This document shows, in pieces, positions 41,964-50,926 of a DNA stretch of 64,000 nucleotides (the first letter of the stretch is position 1; each line of letters starts with the position of its first letter). The stretch lies in the NCBI RefSeq assembly GCF_002846415.1, contig NZ_PJMX01000001.1, forward strand, positions 4,216,001 to 4,280,000, given 5' to 3'. Source of the stretch: Streptomyces sp. TLI_146 (GTDB lineage Bacteria > Actinomycetota > Actinomycetes > Streptomycetales > Streptomycetaceae). The position numbers and the translations under genes were made by a program. The notes under the pieces are model-generated. The model did no database searches. It was not told the origin of the DNA and saw nothing but the letters and a program-made list of their open reading frames with translations.

Positions 41964-44618
41964 TTAGCCCAGACGGGTCAGCTTCGACCCGAAGCCGGGC
42001 TCGGCGAGCGCCTTCTGGAGGGCGACCGGGGCGGAGACCTGGCCGGGTCCGGAGCCCACGGTCAGCTTGCCGACCACCGTGCCCGCCTTCGCGGAGTGCG
42101 GCACCTTGGTGTCACCGGGAGTGAGCGAGATCGTCGTCTGGAGACCGGACCATCCGGCGACGGTCAGGTCCTTGGTGGCGACGACCGGGGTCCGGCCGCC
42201 GAGCCCGTCGTCCACGTACCCGACGACGTCACCCTTCTTGATCACGGTCGCCGAGGTGAGCGACTTGCGGGTGGCGATCAGGACGTCCTTGCTGACCTTG
42301 TTGACCAGGTCCAGGATCGACGTGCTCTTGTGCTGGCCGAAGACCGCGCCGACGATCGTCTGCTTCGTACCGCCGACGTCCTTCGTGGCGGCGAAGAGCA
42401 GGTTGCCGCCGGCCTTGGTGGTCGAGCCGGTCTTGATGCCGATCGCGCCGTTGAACGGCACGAGGGTGTTGTAGTTGCGCCGCTTCACACCCATCGGGTC
42501 GATCCAGAACGGCTGCCGGGTGATGTCGACGAGCGCCGGGTCCTTCACCAGCTCGGTGGCCAGCTTCACCTGGTCGACGGCGGTCGACACGGTGGTGGCG
42601 TTCAGACCGGACGGGTCGGTGTACGTGGTGTTCGTCATCCCGAGCTGCTTCGCGGTGTCGTTCATCTTCTGGACGAACGCCGCCTCGGAGCCCGCGTCCC
42701 AGCGGGCCAGCAGGCGTGCCACGTTGTTCGCGGACGGAATCATGATCGCGCTGAGCGCGTCCTTCTGCGTGAGGGTCTGGCCCGCCTTGATGTTGTCGAG
42801 GGTCGACTCGTCCTTACCGGCCTTGTTGTAGCCGCCCTCCTTCTCCGCGAGTTCGTCGACGGGGATGGAGGCGCCCTTCTCGCCGACCTTCATCGGGTGG
42901 TCGCGCATGATGATGTACGCGGTCATCGACTTGGTCACGCTGGCGATCGGGGCCGGCTTCTCCTCGCCGAACCGGCCGACCGTGCCGAGGCCCGACACCG
43001 TGATGAGGCCCTGGCCCTCACTGGGCCACGGCAGCTGCGGCGCGCTGCCCTCGAAGGTGAACCGCGGCGCCGACGTCATCTTGAGCTCGGCGTCCGGCAG
43101 CGGGCGTACGAACTGTACGACCGCAAACACGACCAGCAGCAGAATGACCAGCGGGGTCCAGATCTTGAACCGCCGCACCGCGGTGCGGACCGGGGTCTGC
43201 GGCGGGGGCGGGGTGTTGGTGAGCTCCGCGAGCAGGTCGAGCGGCGGCTTCGGCGGCAGCGGCTGCTGCCGGGTCCGCTCGGCGGCGTCGGCGTCCGGCA
43301 CGGAGATGCGGGGCGAGGCGGGGGGCTTCGGCGCGGCGGCCTTGGCGGCCTCCGCCTTCGGAGCGTCCGTCTTCGGAGCATCCGTCTTCGGAGCCGCCGC
43401 CTTGGGCTTCTCGGTCTCGGGGCGTACGTCGTCGGAGCGCAGCGGTACGAACGTGCTGGCCCGCTCGGCCGTCGGCTCGCCCGACTTCGGCAGCCGGATG
43501 GCGGTGGTCGGCTGGTCCACCACGGGCGGCTTGACGGCCTTGAAGACGGCGGTGGGCTGGTCGACCGCCTCGGCCTTGCCCGCGCTCTCGGCACTGGGCT
43601 TGGCACCCCAGGAGGCGGCCCGGCCTTCGGAGGCGGGCTTGTCGGAGACGGCCTTGTCGGAGGCGGGGGCGGCCTTGGCGGCGGCTTCCGGCTTGGGGCC
43701 GGACTCCTTGGCGTCCGCCTTCGGCTCGGGCTTCGCGTCCGCCTTCGGCTCGGGCTTCGCCTCGGGCTTCGCGTCCGCCTTCGGCTCGGGCTCAGGCTTC
43801 GCCTCGGGCTTCGCGTCCGGCTCGGCGTCCTGCTCGGCAGCCTTCTCGGCGGCGGGCGCGGCGGCCTGCTCGGCGTCCGGCTCCTCGGGAGCCTTCCCGG
43901 CGGCCTCGGCGGCCTCGGCGGGCTCGGCGGCCTCGGCGGGCTCGTCGGCCGTTTCGGCGGTCTCGGGCGCCGGAGCGGCCTTGTCGCCCGACTCCTGGGC
44001 CGCGGGCTCGTCCTCGGTGTCGTCCGCCTCGGGCGCCGCCTTCGGCGCGGGCACGGTCTCCCGTACGGGCGTGGCGTCGGCGGCGGGCTCCTCGTCGGTG
44101 CCCTCCGCGTCGGCGTCCGGCTTCCCGGCCGCGGAGCCGTTCGCGGACGTCTTCGCGGCACCGGCACCGGCACCGGCACCGGACCCGGCGTCCTCGGCCG
44201 CGTCCGCCTCCGCGTCGCCGTCCGTGGCCACCCAGGCCGCCACGGCCGCCCGCAGACGGGTGTCACGGGCCTCGTGGTCCTCCTGGCGCGGGGCACGGAA
44301 GACGGCGGTCGCCTGGTCCACGGGGGCGTCGGCGGACCGGTCGGCGCCGGAGCCGTTCACGGCGCCCTTCGCCGTATCGGCCGCGGAGCCGTTCGCGGAC
44401 GTCTTCGCGGAGCCGTTGCGCTCCGTACCGGAGACGGCACCGGAACCGGACGCGGCCCGGGGGCCGTCATCCGGTCCGAACACCGCCACACGGGGGTCGC
44501 GTTCGCTCGGAGTCGTCTCCCCCGACGACTGCTGCTGCTCCGACCTGTCGGGGGACTCGCCCGCCACCGATGCCTCCTCCCGGCGCCCCGGGGCGCCGTC
44601 CGAACCTGTCCGAACCAT
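41964..44618 (-). CDS. D-alanyl-D-alanine carboxypeptidase (S11) with long acidic cytoplasmic tail
   Basis: 884 aa. About 480 residues of low-complexity Ala/Glu/Lys/Pro sequence with repeated PKADAKPE-type units precede one transmembrane helix (TPLVILLLVVFAVVQFV, near 485-500). The extracytoplasmic penicillin-binding domain follows: SVTK (catalytic Ser, near 559), SANN (near 630) and KTG (near 729). It trims peptidoglycan pentapeptides. It is probably the orthologue of S. coelicolor SCO4439, reported in spore-wall maturation (recollection). The repetitive tail is much longer than in typical DacA and could be a scaffold. Confidence 0.92.
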   Translation of the reverse strand: MVRTGSDGAPGRREEASVAGESPDRSEQQQSSGETTPSERDPRVAVFGPDDGPRAASGSGAVSGTERNGSAKTSANGSAADTAKGAVNGSGADRSADAPVDQATAVFRAPRQEDHEARDTRLRAAVAAWVATDGDAEADAAEDAGSGAGAGAGAAKTSANGSAAGKPDADAEGTDEEPAADATPVRETVPAPKAAPEADDTEDEPAAQESGDKAAPAPETAETADEPAEAAEPAEAAEAAGKAPEEPDAEQAAAPAAEKAAEQDAEPDAKPEAKPEPEPKADAKPEAKPEPKADAKPEPKADAKESGPKPEAAAKAAPASDKAVSDKPASEGRAASWGAKPSAESAGKAEAVDQPTAVFKAVKPPVVDQPTTAIRLPKSGEPTAERASTFVPLRSDDVRPETEKPKAAAPKTDAPKTDAPKAEAAKAAAPKPPASPRISVPDADAAERTRQQPLPPKPPLDLLAELTNTPPPPQTPVRTAVRRFKIWTPLVILLLVVFAVVQFVRPLPDAELKMTSAPRFTFEGSAPQLPWPSEGQGLITVSGLGTVGRFGEEKPAPIASVTKSMTAYIIMRDHPMKVGEKGASIPVDELAEKEGGYNKAGKDESTLDNIKAGQTLTQKDALSAIMIPSANNVARLLARWDAGSEAAFVQKMNDTAKQLGMTNTTYTDPSGLNATTVSTAVDQVKLATELVKDPALVDITRQPFWIDPMGVKRRNYNTLVPFNGAIGIKTGSTTKAGGNLLFAATKDVGGTKQTIVGAVFGQHKSTSILDLVNKVSKDVLIATRKSLTSATVIKKGDVVGYVDDGLGGRTPVVATKDLTVAGWSGLQTTISLTPGDTKVPHSAKAGTVVGKLTVGSGPGQVSAPVALQKALAEPGFGSKLTRLG

Positions 44619-44762
44619 CTACCAGTGTCCTGTGTGCGGGGTTGACCCCCGTGCTAGACGAGAACGACATACCTGTCGGTTCCCGTACTTACCGCCCAGG
44701 CGCTCTCGACAGATGAATGTGAGAGGGGTCACCCTGTCATTCATCCACGCGGGGAGGCATGG

Positions 44763-45515
44763 ATGGGCAGGAGCCGCAGAACAATTCCGGAGGAGCTTCT
44801 GCTGCTCGCTCTGGACCCGGCCACGGGTACCACAGCGCAGCCGCAGTCGCTCGACCTCGGCCTCGCCGGAGCCCAGCTAGTGGAGCTGGCTCTGGCAGGA
44901 CGGATAGCCCCAGACGGGGATCGTATCGCCGTGGTGATGGCACGGCCGACAGGAGATCCGACACTGGACTCCGCACTGGAACTGCTGCGCAGGCGCGGCA
45001 GCCCGGTCCGGGCCGTCCACTGGATCGGCGGGCCCCGACTGGGGCTGCGCCAGATTTACCTCGCGCACCTGGAGCGGTGCGGCATGGTGCATGCCGTCTC
45101 GGGCCAGATGTGCGGAGTGCTGCCGACGACTCGCTACCAGGCGACGGACACGGCGATCAGCCGGGACATCAGGGCCCGGCTGGACAGTGCGATCCGCACC
45201 GGCGTACCGCCGGACCCGCGGACCGCGGCGCTCGCCGCACTGGCCCACGCGGTCGGACTCGGCAAGCACCTGTACCCGGGCAACGAGGGGCGTTCATCCC
45301 GCTCCCGCCTCCGGGACCTGATCAGGCACGACCCGATGGGCGGACTGGTGGCGCACGCCGTCATGGACGTCCAGAACGGAGTGGGCGCACAGCCGCGCCG
45401 CACCGCCAACGGCACCGGCAATGGCGCCCCGGCGGGCACGCGCGCGACGGCGACCGCGCCGGGCGTGCCGATGCAGCCGCACCGCGGCAGCATGGCCCGA
45501 GCAGTGGCCCACTAG
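44763..45515 (+). CDS. GOLPH3/GPP34-family protein
   Basis: 250 aa. The start TIPEELLLLALDPATG, the helical repeats and LDLGLAGAQLVELALAGRI mark the GPP34 (Golgi phosphoprotein 3) domain, which in bacteria is found mainly in actinomycetes. The eukaryotic family binds phosphoinositides and retains glycosyltransferases; the bacterial role is not established. The last 60 residues are low-complexity. Divergent from the carboxypeptidase gene. Confidence 0.87.
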   Translation: MGRSRRTIPEELLLLALDPATGTTAQPQSLDLGLAGAQLVELALAGRIAPDGDRIAVVMARPTGDPTLDSALELLRRRGSPVRAVHWIGGPRLGLRQIYLAHLERCGMVHAVSGQMCGVLPTTRYQATDTAISRDIRARLDSAIRTGVPPDPRTAALAALAHAVGLGKHLYPGNEGRSSRSRLRDLIRHDPMGGLVAHAVMDVQNGVGAQPRRTANGTGNGAPAGTRATATAPGVPMQPHRGSMARAVAH

Positions 45516-45838
45516 CGGCCGCTCCGGCACCGGCACACGCACCACCTCACGCACCACGCACCGCCCGCACCACCGAGCACCACGGCACCACCCCGCACCA
45601 CCCGCCGCACCGACGTCCCCCTCACGACCCGGTTCGGGAGCCGCATCACGGGCGCGCGGGGCCGGCCACCGCCGGTCCCGCGCGCTTCGCGTCCGCCGAG
45701 GCCCGGCGCTCGTACCCGCGGTAGCCGGTACCCCACCGTGTGTGGCCATTTCCCAGCGCGGCCAGGAACATTGGTGGCAGTCTGCTGAGCACAAGAGCAG
45801 AGAACAACAGAAGTGCCGCAGCCGGAGGTGCAGTTCCC
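45516..45838. repeat. 323-bp gap with GCACCAC low-complexity tract
   Basis: 45536-45613 contains about seven irregular GCACCAC units on an almost pyrimidine-only plus strand (with A). The rest leads to the scr1-like gene and ends in a GGAGGTG ribosome site (45823-45829). No gene is seen. Confidence 0.5.
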
Positions 45839-46696
45839 GTGGCGTCCAACGTCAATCCCACCGTCAGGCGACGCCGACTGGGCCAGGAGCTCCGTCGACT
45901 CCGCGAGCTGAAGGGCATGACGGCCGAGGAGGTCGCCGAGCGCCTGCTGGTCTCCCAGTCGAAGATCAGCCGCCTGGAGAACGGCCGCCGCTCCATCAGC
46001 CAGCGCGATGTGCGCGACCTGTGCGGGGTGTACGAGGTCGAGGACCACCGGATCGTCGACTCGCTGATGCAAATGGCCAAGGACTCCCGGCAGCAGGGCT
46101 GGTGGCACGCCTTCGGCGACATCCCGTACAGCGTCTACATCGGTCTGGAGACCGACGCGGCGAGCCTGCGCGTCTACGAGTCGCTGATCGTGCCCGGACT
46201 GCTCCAGACGCGCGAGTACGCGCAGGCGGTGATCGAGGGCATGTGGCCCGAGGCCGCCTCCAGCGACATCGACAAACGGATCCAGATCCGGCTCAAACGC
46301 CAGGACCGGCTCACCGACCCGACCAACCCGCTGCGCTTCTGGGCGGTGATCGACGAGGCGCTGCTGCGCCGCGTGGTCGGCAACGAGCAGATCATGCGCG
46401 ACCAGCTGCTGCATCTGGCCCAGCTGAGCGAGCAGCCGCATGTGACGCTCCAGGTGCTGCCGTACGACGCGGGTGCGCATCCGGGGATGTACGGCAAGTT
46501 CGCCATCCTGGAGTTCCACGACGCCATGGACGCGAGCGTGGTCTATCTGGAGGGCGTCACCAGCGACCTCTATCTGGAGAAGGCCAACGACGTGCAGAGC
46601 TACACCGTGATGTACGAGCATCTGAGGGCCAAGGCGCTCAGCGCCGAGCAGTCGCGGGAGTTCATCCACCGTGTGGTCGACGGGTACTCGTCGTGA
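45839..46696 (+). CDS. scr1: XRE-family regulator, Scr1-like
   Basis: 285 aa from the GTG at 45839 (GGAGGTG nine bases upstream); the frame is open to 45740. HTH residues are about 10-65 (LKGMTAEEVAERLLVSQSKISRLENG) and the DUF5753-type sensor domain fills the rest (YESLIVPGLLQTREYAQAVIEG, VTLQVLPYDAGAHPGMYGKF). The DUF397 gene follows at 214 bp. Position after dac and GOLPH3 matches SCO4441/scr1, described as part of an XRE-DUF397 pair that activates antibiotic production (recollection). Confidence 0.85.
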   Translation: MASNVNPTVRRRRLGQELRRLRELKGMTAEEVAERLLVSQSKISRLENGRRSISQRDVRDLCGVYEVEDHRIVDSLMQMAKDSRQQGWWHAFGDIPYSVYIGLETDAASLRVYESLIVPGLLQTREYAQAVIEGMWPEAASSDIDKRIQIRLKRQDRLTDPTNPLRFWAVIDEALLRRVVGNEQIMRDQLLHLAQLSEQPHVTLQVLPYDAGAHPGMYGKFAILEFHDAMDASVVYLEGVTSDLYLEKANDVQSYTVMYEHLRAKALSAEQSREFIHRVVDGYSS

Positions 46697-46910
46697 GCGA
46701 GTGACGCGAGAGGCGCCGGGGGCCGCCATGGGGGCGCGCACCCTACACCTCGGCGGCCTCAACTGAGAAGAACCCGATGGAATATGCCATCCGGATGGGT
46801 GAAGGGCCCCTGTCATCGGTGATGTTGCGGCGTAGCGTCACACGCAGAGCCGCTGGGCTTCAGCGGCCGGGCACATCACCCGGGCAACCGGACCAACCAT
46901 CGGAGTCATT

Positions 46911-47120
46911 ATGCGCGTTCAGCAGCATGCACTGACGGAGTGGACCAAGTCCTCATACTCCGCCGTGAACGGCGACTGTGTGGAAGTCAAGGCGGCAGAT
47001 CACTCGACCGTGTCGGTCCGCGACTCCAAGAACCCGCTCAACGGGATGATCGACTTCGCCCCCACGACGTGGTCGGCCTTCATCCAGGACGTCAACCGCA
47101 CCGCACCGCGTGGAGTCTGA
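46911..47120 (+). CDS. scr2: DUF397 protein, Scr2-like
   Basis: 69 aa. The DUF397 signature is complete: WTKSSYSAVNGDCVEVKAA, then VSVRDSKNP and FAPTTWSAFIQDV. DUF397 proteins partner the XRE regulator encoded upstream and are thought to modulate it. The gap of 214 bp suggests its own promoter. Confidence 0.88.
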   Translation: MRVQQHALTEWTKSSYSAVNGDCVEVKAADHSTVSVRDSKNPLNGMIDFAPTTWSAFIQDVNRTAPRGV

Positions 47121-47219
47121 CCTTCACCGGCACCGCTCCACCGCGAAGTGAGCAAGGCCCTCTCGACTGGTCCGCCGTCCTAGCCGAGGGGGCTGGTTGC
47201 TGTCCGGATGCCGTCCGTC

Positions 47220-48068
47220 TCACTCCGTGCGGCGCAGCAGGTCCACATAGCGATCCGTGCCCGGCACCGTCGGAATGAACGGCGCCACCAACTCAACGCG
47301 CCCCAGACCGGATTCGGCCACCGCCGCCTCCAGCCCCGTGAAGTGCTCCTCCCACACCTCGGCCGGGTCCCGCTCCAGGAACCACAGCAGCGTCAGCCGG
47401 GTGTCGACCCCCTCGACCTGCTTCACGTACGTCATCCGGTCGCCGGGCAGCGGGGTCGGCCGGAAGACCGTCACCAGCGCGGCCGGTCCGCCCGCGAGCC
47501 GGCGCGGCAGATGCCGCGACCGCAGCCACTCCAGCAACTCGCCCCGCCGCTCCGCGTCTTCGGCGTCGATCACCTGGAGCACCAGGCCCGCGTACGGGTG
47601 GTCGAGCGCGTGGTGGTCGCGCGGACCCGCCGCCCCGTCGCGGTAGACGGTCGCCTCGTGGTCCTGGAAGGCGGTGAAGACGTGCGTACGGTCCTGGTAG
47701 ACGCGGCCGTCGCGGTTGAGCCGCTTGTTGATGCCGACGGTCCACTTCATGTGGTCGTCGTAGCGGCCCTCGGTGATCCAGTACGTGGAGAGGTAGCACC
47801 CGGCGGTCACCGGCTGGGCGATCGCGGACTTCTCCGGGTAGCGCAGCTCCTGGAGCTCGCGGGTGGCCACCCAGCGCCGCCCCGCGAACATCCAGGGCAT
47901 CGCCATCGCCCCGGCGTAGTAGTGGTCGTCCTCGTACCAGCGGTTGTAGGCGTACTCATGGCCCGGGTGCGGCTCCACCATGGTGATCAGGGCATGGCCG
48001 GGGTGCACCCCGTACGGCCCGACCGCCGCCAGCTCCGCGTACGTCCCGCTCCTCGTCTCCTCACCCAC
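47220..48068 (-). CDS. Conserved hypothetical protein, possible dimeric alpha-beta barrel
   Basis: 282 aa. No catalytic motif is recognised. EYAYNRWYEDDHYYAGAM resembles the N-terminal pattern of EthD-like ferredoxin-fold barrels, and two similar halves may be present (RLTLLWFLERDPAEVWEEHF in the second). It is divergent from an SDR gene 81 bp away, hinting at a shared pathway for a small aromatic or lipid. Function is unassigned. Confidence 0.75.
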   Translation of the reverse strand: MGEETRSGTYAELAAVGPYGVHPGHALITMVEPHPGHEYAYNRWYEDDHYYAGAMAMPWMFAGRRWVATRELQELRYPEKSAIAQPVTAGCYLSTYWITEGRYDDHMKWTVGINKRLNRDGRVYQDRTHVFTAFQDHEATVYRDGAAGPRDHHALDHPYAGLVLQVIDAEDAERRGELLEWLRSRHLPRRLAGGPAALVTVFRPTPLPGDRMTYVKQVEGVDTRLTLLWFLERDPAEVWEEHFTGLEAAVAESGLGRVELVAPFIPTVPGTDRYVDLLRRTE

Positions 48069-48149
48069 GACACTCCCCTTCCCTCCTGCCGCCGACCGCC
48101 CTACTCTGACGCCCCGTCAGAAGAACTGCCAGAGCCGGGAGGCGCCCAG

Positions 48150-48932
48150 ATGTTGCTGAACGGGAAGACGGTCGTCGTGTCCGGCGTCGGCGCCGGGCTC
48201 GGGCACCAGGTGGCCGCGGCCGTCGTGCGGGACGGGGGCAACGCGGTGCTCGGGGCGCGCACCGAGGAGAACCTCGCCAAGGCGGCCCACGAGATCGACC
48301 CGGAGGGCGCGCACACCGCGTACCGGCCGGCCGACATCACCTCCGAGGCCTCCTGCGAGGCACTCGCCGCGCTCGCGAGGGAACGGTTCGGGCGGATCGA
48401 CGCGGTGGTCCATGTGGCGGCCTGGGACAGCTACTTCGGCGGGGTCGAGGACGCGGACCTCGCCACCTGGCAGGGCGTGCTCGACGTCAACCTGCTCGGC
48501 ACGCTGCGGATGACCCGGGCCTGCCTGCCCGCCCTCAAGGAGCGCGGCGGTTCGGTGGTGGTCATCGGCACGCAGTCGGCGGTGGCCGCCCCGTCCCAGG
48601 TGAGCCAGGCCGCGTACGCGGCGTCGAAGGGGGCGCTGACCTCGGCGATGTACTCCATGGCCCGGGAGTTCGGCCCGTACCGGATCCGGGTGAACACGGT
48701 CCTGCCGGGCTGGATGTGGGGCCCGCCGGTACAGGCGTACGTCCGGTTCACCGCGCACACCGAGAAGGTCCCCGAGTCCGAGGTGCTCGGGCGGCTGACC
48801 GAGCGGATGGCGCTGCCGGAGCTGGCGACGGACGCGGACGTGGCGGAGGCGGTGGCGTTCCTGGCCTCCGACCGGGCGAAGGCGATCACGGGGCAGTCGC
48901 TGCTGGTGAACGCGGGGGAGATCATGCGCTAG
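48150..48932 (+). CDS. Short-chain dehydrogenase/reductase
   Basis: 260 aa, ATG at 48150 with GGGAGG upstream. Classical SDR: VSGVGAGLGHQVAAA cofactor site, the active-site serine in IGTQSAVA and YAASKGALTSA (catalytic Tyr-x-x-x-Lys), and a WMWGPP segment after the PG motif. Preference for NAD or NADP is unclear. Divergent from the hypothetical gene. Followed by a 12-bp hairpin terminator. Confidence 0.93.
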   Translation: MLLNGKTVVVSGVGAGLGHQVAAAVVRDGGNAVLGARTEENLAKAAHEIDPEGAHTAYRPADITSEASCEALAALARERFGRIDAVVHVAAWDSYFGGVEDADLATWQGVLDVNLLGTLRMTRACLPALKERGGSVVVIGTQSAVAAPSQVSQAAYAASKGALTSAMYSMAREFGPYRIRVNTVLPGWMWGPPVQAYVRFTAHTEKVPESEVLGRLTERMALPELATDADVAEAVAFLASDRAKAITGQSLLVNAGEIMR

Positions 48933-48954
48933 GCGCCTGCCGACCTGCTCTCTC

Positions 48955-48984
48955 GGCCGCACGGGACCCGCATCCCGTGCGGCC
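48955..48984 (+). terminator. Terminator after SDR gene
   Basis: GGCCGCACGGGA pairs perfectly with TCCCGTGCGGCC, 6-base loop, 22 bp after the stop. Confidence 0.8.
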
Positions 48985-49000
48985 GTTCACGTATGTACGC

Positions 49001-49078
49001 GTCCGATGTGCGTGTCCGATGTGCGTGTCCGATGTGCGTGTCCGATGTGCGTGTCCGATGTGCGCGTCCGATGTACGC
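49001..49078 (+). repeat. 13-bp tandem repeat, six copies
   Basis: GTCCGATGTGCGT repeats with an exact 13-base period at 49001, 49014, 49027, 49040, 49053 and 49066. The last copies vary (GCGC, TACGC) and a degraded seventh begins at 49079. It is non-coding, between an SDR terminator and the symporter leader. Likely a slippage-prone minisatellite. Confidence 0.9.
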
Positions 49079-49136
49079 GTCTGACGAAGTGCTCGTTCAT
49101 GGTGTGGCCCAGGTCTCGGGCGCGACAATGGCCCGT

Positions 49137-49163
49137 TCCGTAAAGCAGAAGCAAAATCGTTCC
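49137..49163 (+). promoter_or_regulatory. Imperfect TTCCG dyad and TTCCAC half-site in AT-rich leader
   Basis: TTCCGTAAAGCAGAA (49137-49151, arms 4 of 5) is followed by CGTTCCAC. The stretch 49140-49187 is markedly AT-rich for this genome. Such dyads resemble IclR-family operators upstream of Streptomyces carbon/nitrogen catabolic genes (recollection). Likely control region of the 31-aa ORF and the symporter. Confidence 0.4.
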
Positions 49164-49187
49164 ACTTTATGATCTGTGTTCATATCC

Positions 49188-49283
49188 ATGACCACCGAAA
49201 GCCTTGACCAGCCCTCCGAACAGGCGGTTCAATCCCCGGAAGTCCCCGCTCCCGCACGGGGCCCGCTGAGCCGGACGCACTGA
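49188..49283 (+). CDS. Possible 31-aa leader peptide upstream of the symporter
   Basis: ATG at 49188 to TGA at 49281-49283 encodes MTTESLDQPSEQ, then 19 more residues ending in LSRTH. It follows the AT-rich promoter-like segment and ends 56 bp before the symporter start. There is no clear ribosome site, so it could be leaderless. It may be a small protein, the remnant 5' end of a lost gene, or chance. Confidence 0.35.
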   Translation: MTTESLDQPSEQAVQSPEVPAPARGPLSRTH

Positions 49284-49339
49284 CGAAGAGCACCGGCAGA
49301 CACCTCGATGTTCACAAGGCGGACCCCTCGGAGGGGACA

Positions 49340-50905
49340 ATGAACAGTCTCGACTGGGCCGTGCTCATCAGCTACTTCGGCGTGATGGTCGCGATCGGCG
49401 TCTGGTCCCACAAGCGGGTCGACGACGTCGCCGACTTCTTCACGGCCGGCGGCAAGATGCCGTGGTGGCTCTCGGGCATCTCGCACCACATGTCCGGGTA
49501 CAGCGCGGTGATGTTCACGGGGTACGCGGGGATCGCCTACCGCTACGGCGTGACGTCCTTCGTCACCTGGTCCTTCCCCATCGCGGTCGGCATCGGCATC
49601 GGCGCCAAGCTCTTCGCACCCCGGCTCAACCGGCTGCGCTCGCGACTGCACGTCGCCTCGCCGCTCGAATACCTCAAGAACCGCTACAACGTTCCGACGC
49701 AGCTGGCGCTCGCGCTCTCGGGCATGCTGCTCAAGATCGTGGACGTGGGCGCCAAGTGGGCCGCCATCGCCACCCTGCTCTCGGTCTTCACCGGGGTCAC
49801 GATCACCCAGGGCATCTTCGTCACGGGCTGCATCACCGCCGTGTACTGCACGGTCGGCGGGCTGTGGGCGGACGCGCTGACCGAGCTCGGCCAGTTCGTC
49901 ATCCAGCTCTGCGCCGGCGTCGCCATGCTGATCGCGACCCTGAGCGAGCTCGGCGGGTTCAGCGCGCTGTGGACCGTGTGGGACAAGCTGCCCAGCGGCC
50001 ACGCCCACCCCACCGCCGGGCCCTACACGGTCACGTTCCTGCTCGCGTTCCTCTTCATCAAGACCTTCGAGTACAACGGCGGCATGTGGAACCAGGCCCA
50101 GCGGTACATGGCCACCGACTCGGCCCGCTCCGCGACCCGTTCGGCCCGGCTCTCCGCCCTGCTGTGGCTGATCTGGCCGCTGGTCCTGTTCTTCCCGATG
50201 TGGTGCGCGCCGCTCCTGGTGCACGCCAAGAAGCCGGACGCCTCCGACTCGTACGCCCTGATGACCGAGAGCCTGCTGCCGCACGGGCTGCTCGGCCTGG
50301 TCATCGTCGGCTTCTTCTCCCACACGATGGCGATGTGCTCCTCGGACGCCAACGCCATCTCGGCCGTCTTCACCCGGGACGTCGCACCGGCGCTCTCCCG
50401 GCGGGCGCGCGGCTGGGACTCGCGGGCGGGCCTGCTGGCGGCGCGCCTGTCGACCCTGGTGTTCCTGGGCCTGTCGATGTCGATCGCGACCCAGGTCAAC
50501 TCGCCCGCGTTCAAGGACATCATCACCGTGGTGATCAAGTGGGTGGCCGGGCTGATGGGCCCGATCGCCATCCCGTTCATGCTGGGCCTGCTGCGTACGT
50601 TCCGCAGGTCCGGCCCGACGGCGGCGCTCACCAGCTGGGCCGCGGGCCTGCTGACCTTCTTCTTCGTCAACTACAACCTGGACGGCTCGGACCGTACGGG
50701 GGTGGCGCTCCAGTACCAGGTGTCGGTGCCGCTGGCGGTCTCGCTGGTGCTCTACATCGTGATCGGTCTGGTCAGGCCGGAGGACACCCCGGAGCGGGAC
50801 GCGCTGCTGGCGCGGATCGGCTCCGACGACGACGGCCCCGGTTCGGCTCCGAAGGCGGCGGCGATCCCGGCGCAGGAGGGCGAGCCGAAGGCGCTGGAGC
50901 TCTGA
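49340..50905 (+). CDS. Sodium:solute symporter (SSS family)
   Basis: 521 aa, ATG with GGAGGGG upstream. It starts NSLDWAVLISYFGVMVAIGVW and has about 13 transmembrane segments, with the SSS core FFTAGGKMPWWLSGISHHMSG-like region, typical of Na+/sugar or Na+/carboxylate symporters. The substrate is not evident. Its leader contains the 13-bp repeat array and an IclR-like dyad, suggesting inducible catabolic uptake. Confidence 0.92.
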   Translation: MNSLDWAVLISYFGVMVAIGVWSHKRVDDVADFFTAGGKMPWWLSGISHHMSGYSAVMFTGYAGIAYRYGVTSFVTWSFPIAVGIGIGAKLFAPRLNRLRSRLHVASPLEYLKNRYNVPTQLALALSGMLLKIVDVGAKWAAIATLLSVFTGVTITQGIFVTGCITAVYCTVGGLWADALTELGQFVIQLCAGVAMLIATLSELGGFSALWTVWDKLPSGHAHPTAGPYTVTFLLAFLFIKTFEYNGGMWNQAQRYMATDSARSATRSARLSALLWLIWPLVLFFPMWCAPLLVHAKKPDASDSYALMTESLLPHGLLGLVIVGFFSHTMAMCSSDANAISAVFTRDVAPALSRRARGWDSRAGLLAARLSTLVFLGLSMSIATQVNSPAFKDIITVVIKWVAGLMGPIAIPFMLGLLRTFRRSGPTAALTSWAAGLLTFFFVNYNLDGSDRTGVALQYQVSVPLAVSLVLYIVIGLVRPEDTPERDALLARIGSDDDGPGSAPKAAAIPAQEGEPKALEL

Positions 50906-50926
50906 CCCGTACGGTCGCCCGTACGG

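Noticed and set aside
49001..49078. CRISPR array
   Set aside because: The units are 13 bp directly adjacent copies with no spacers and no cas genes.
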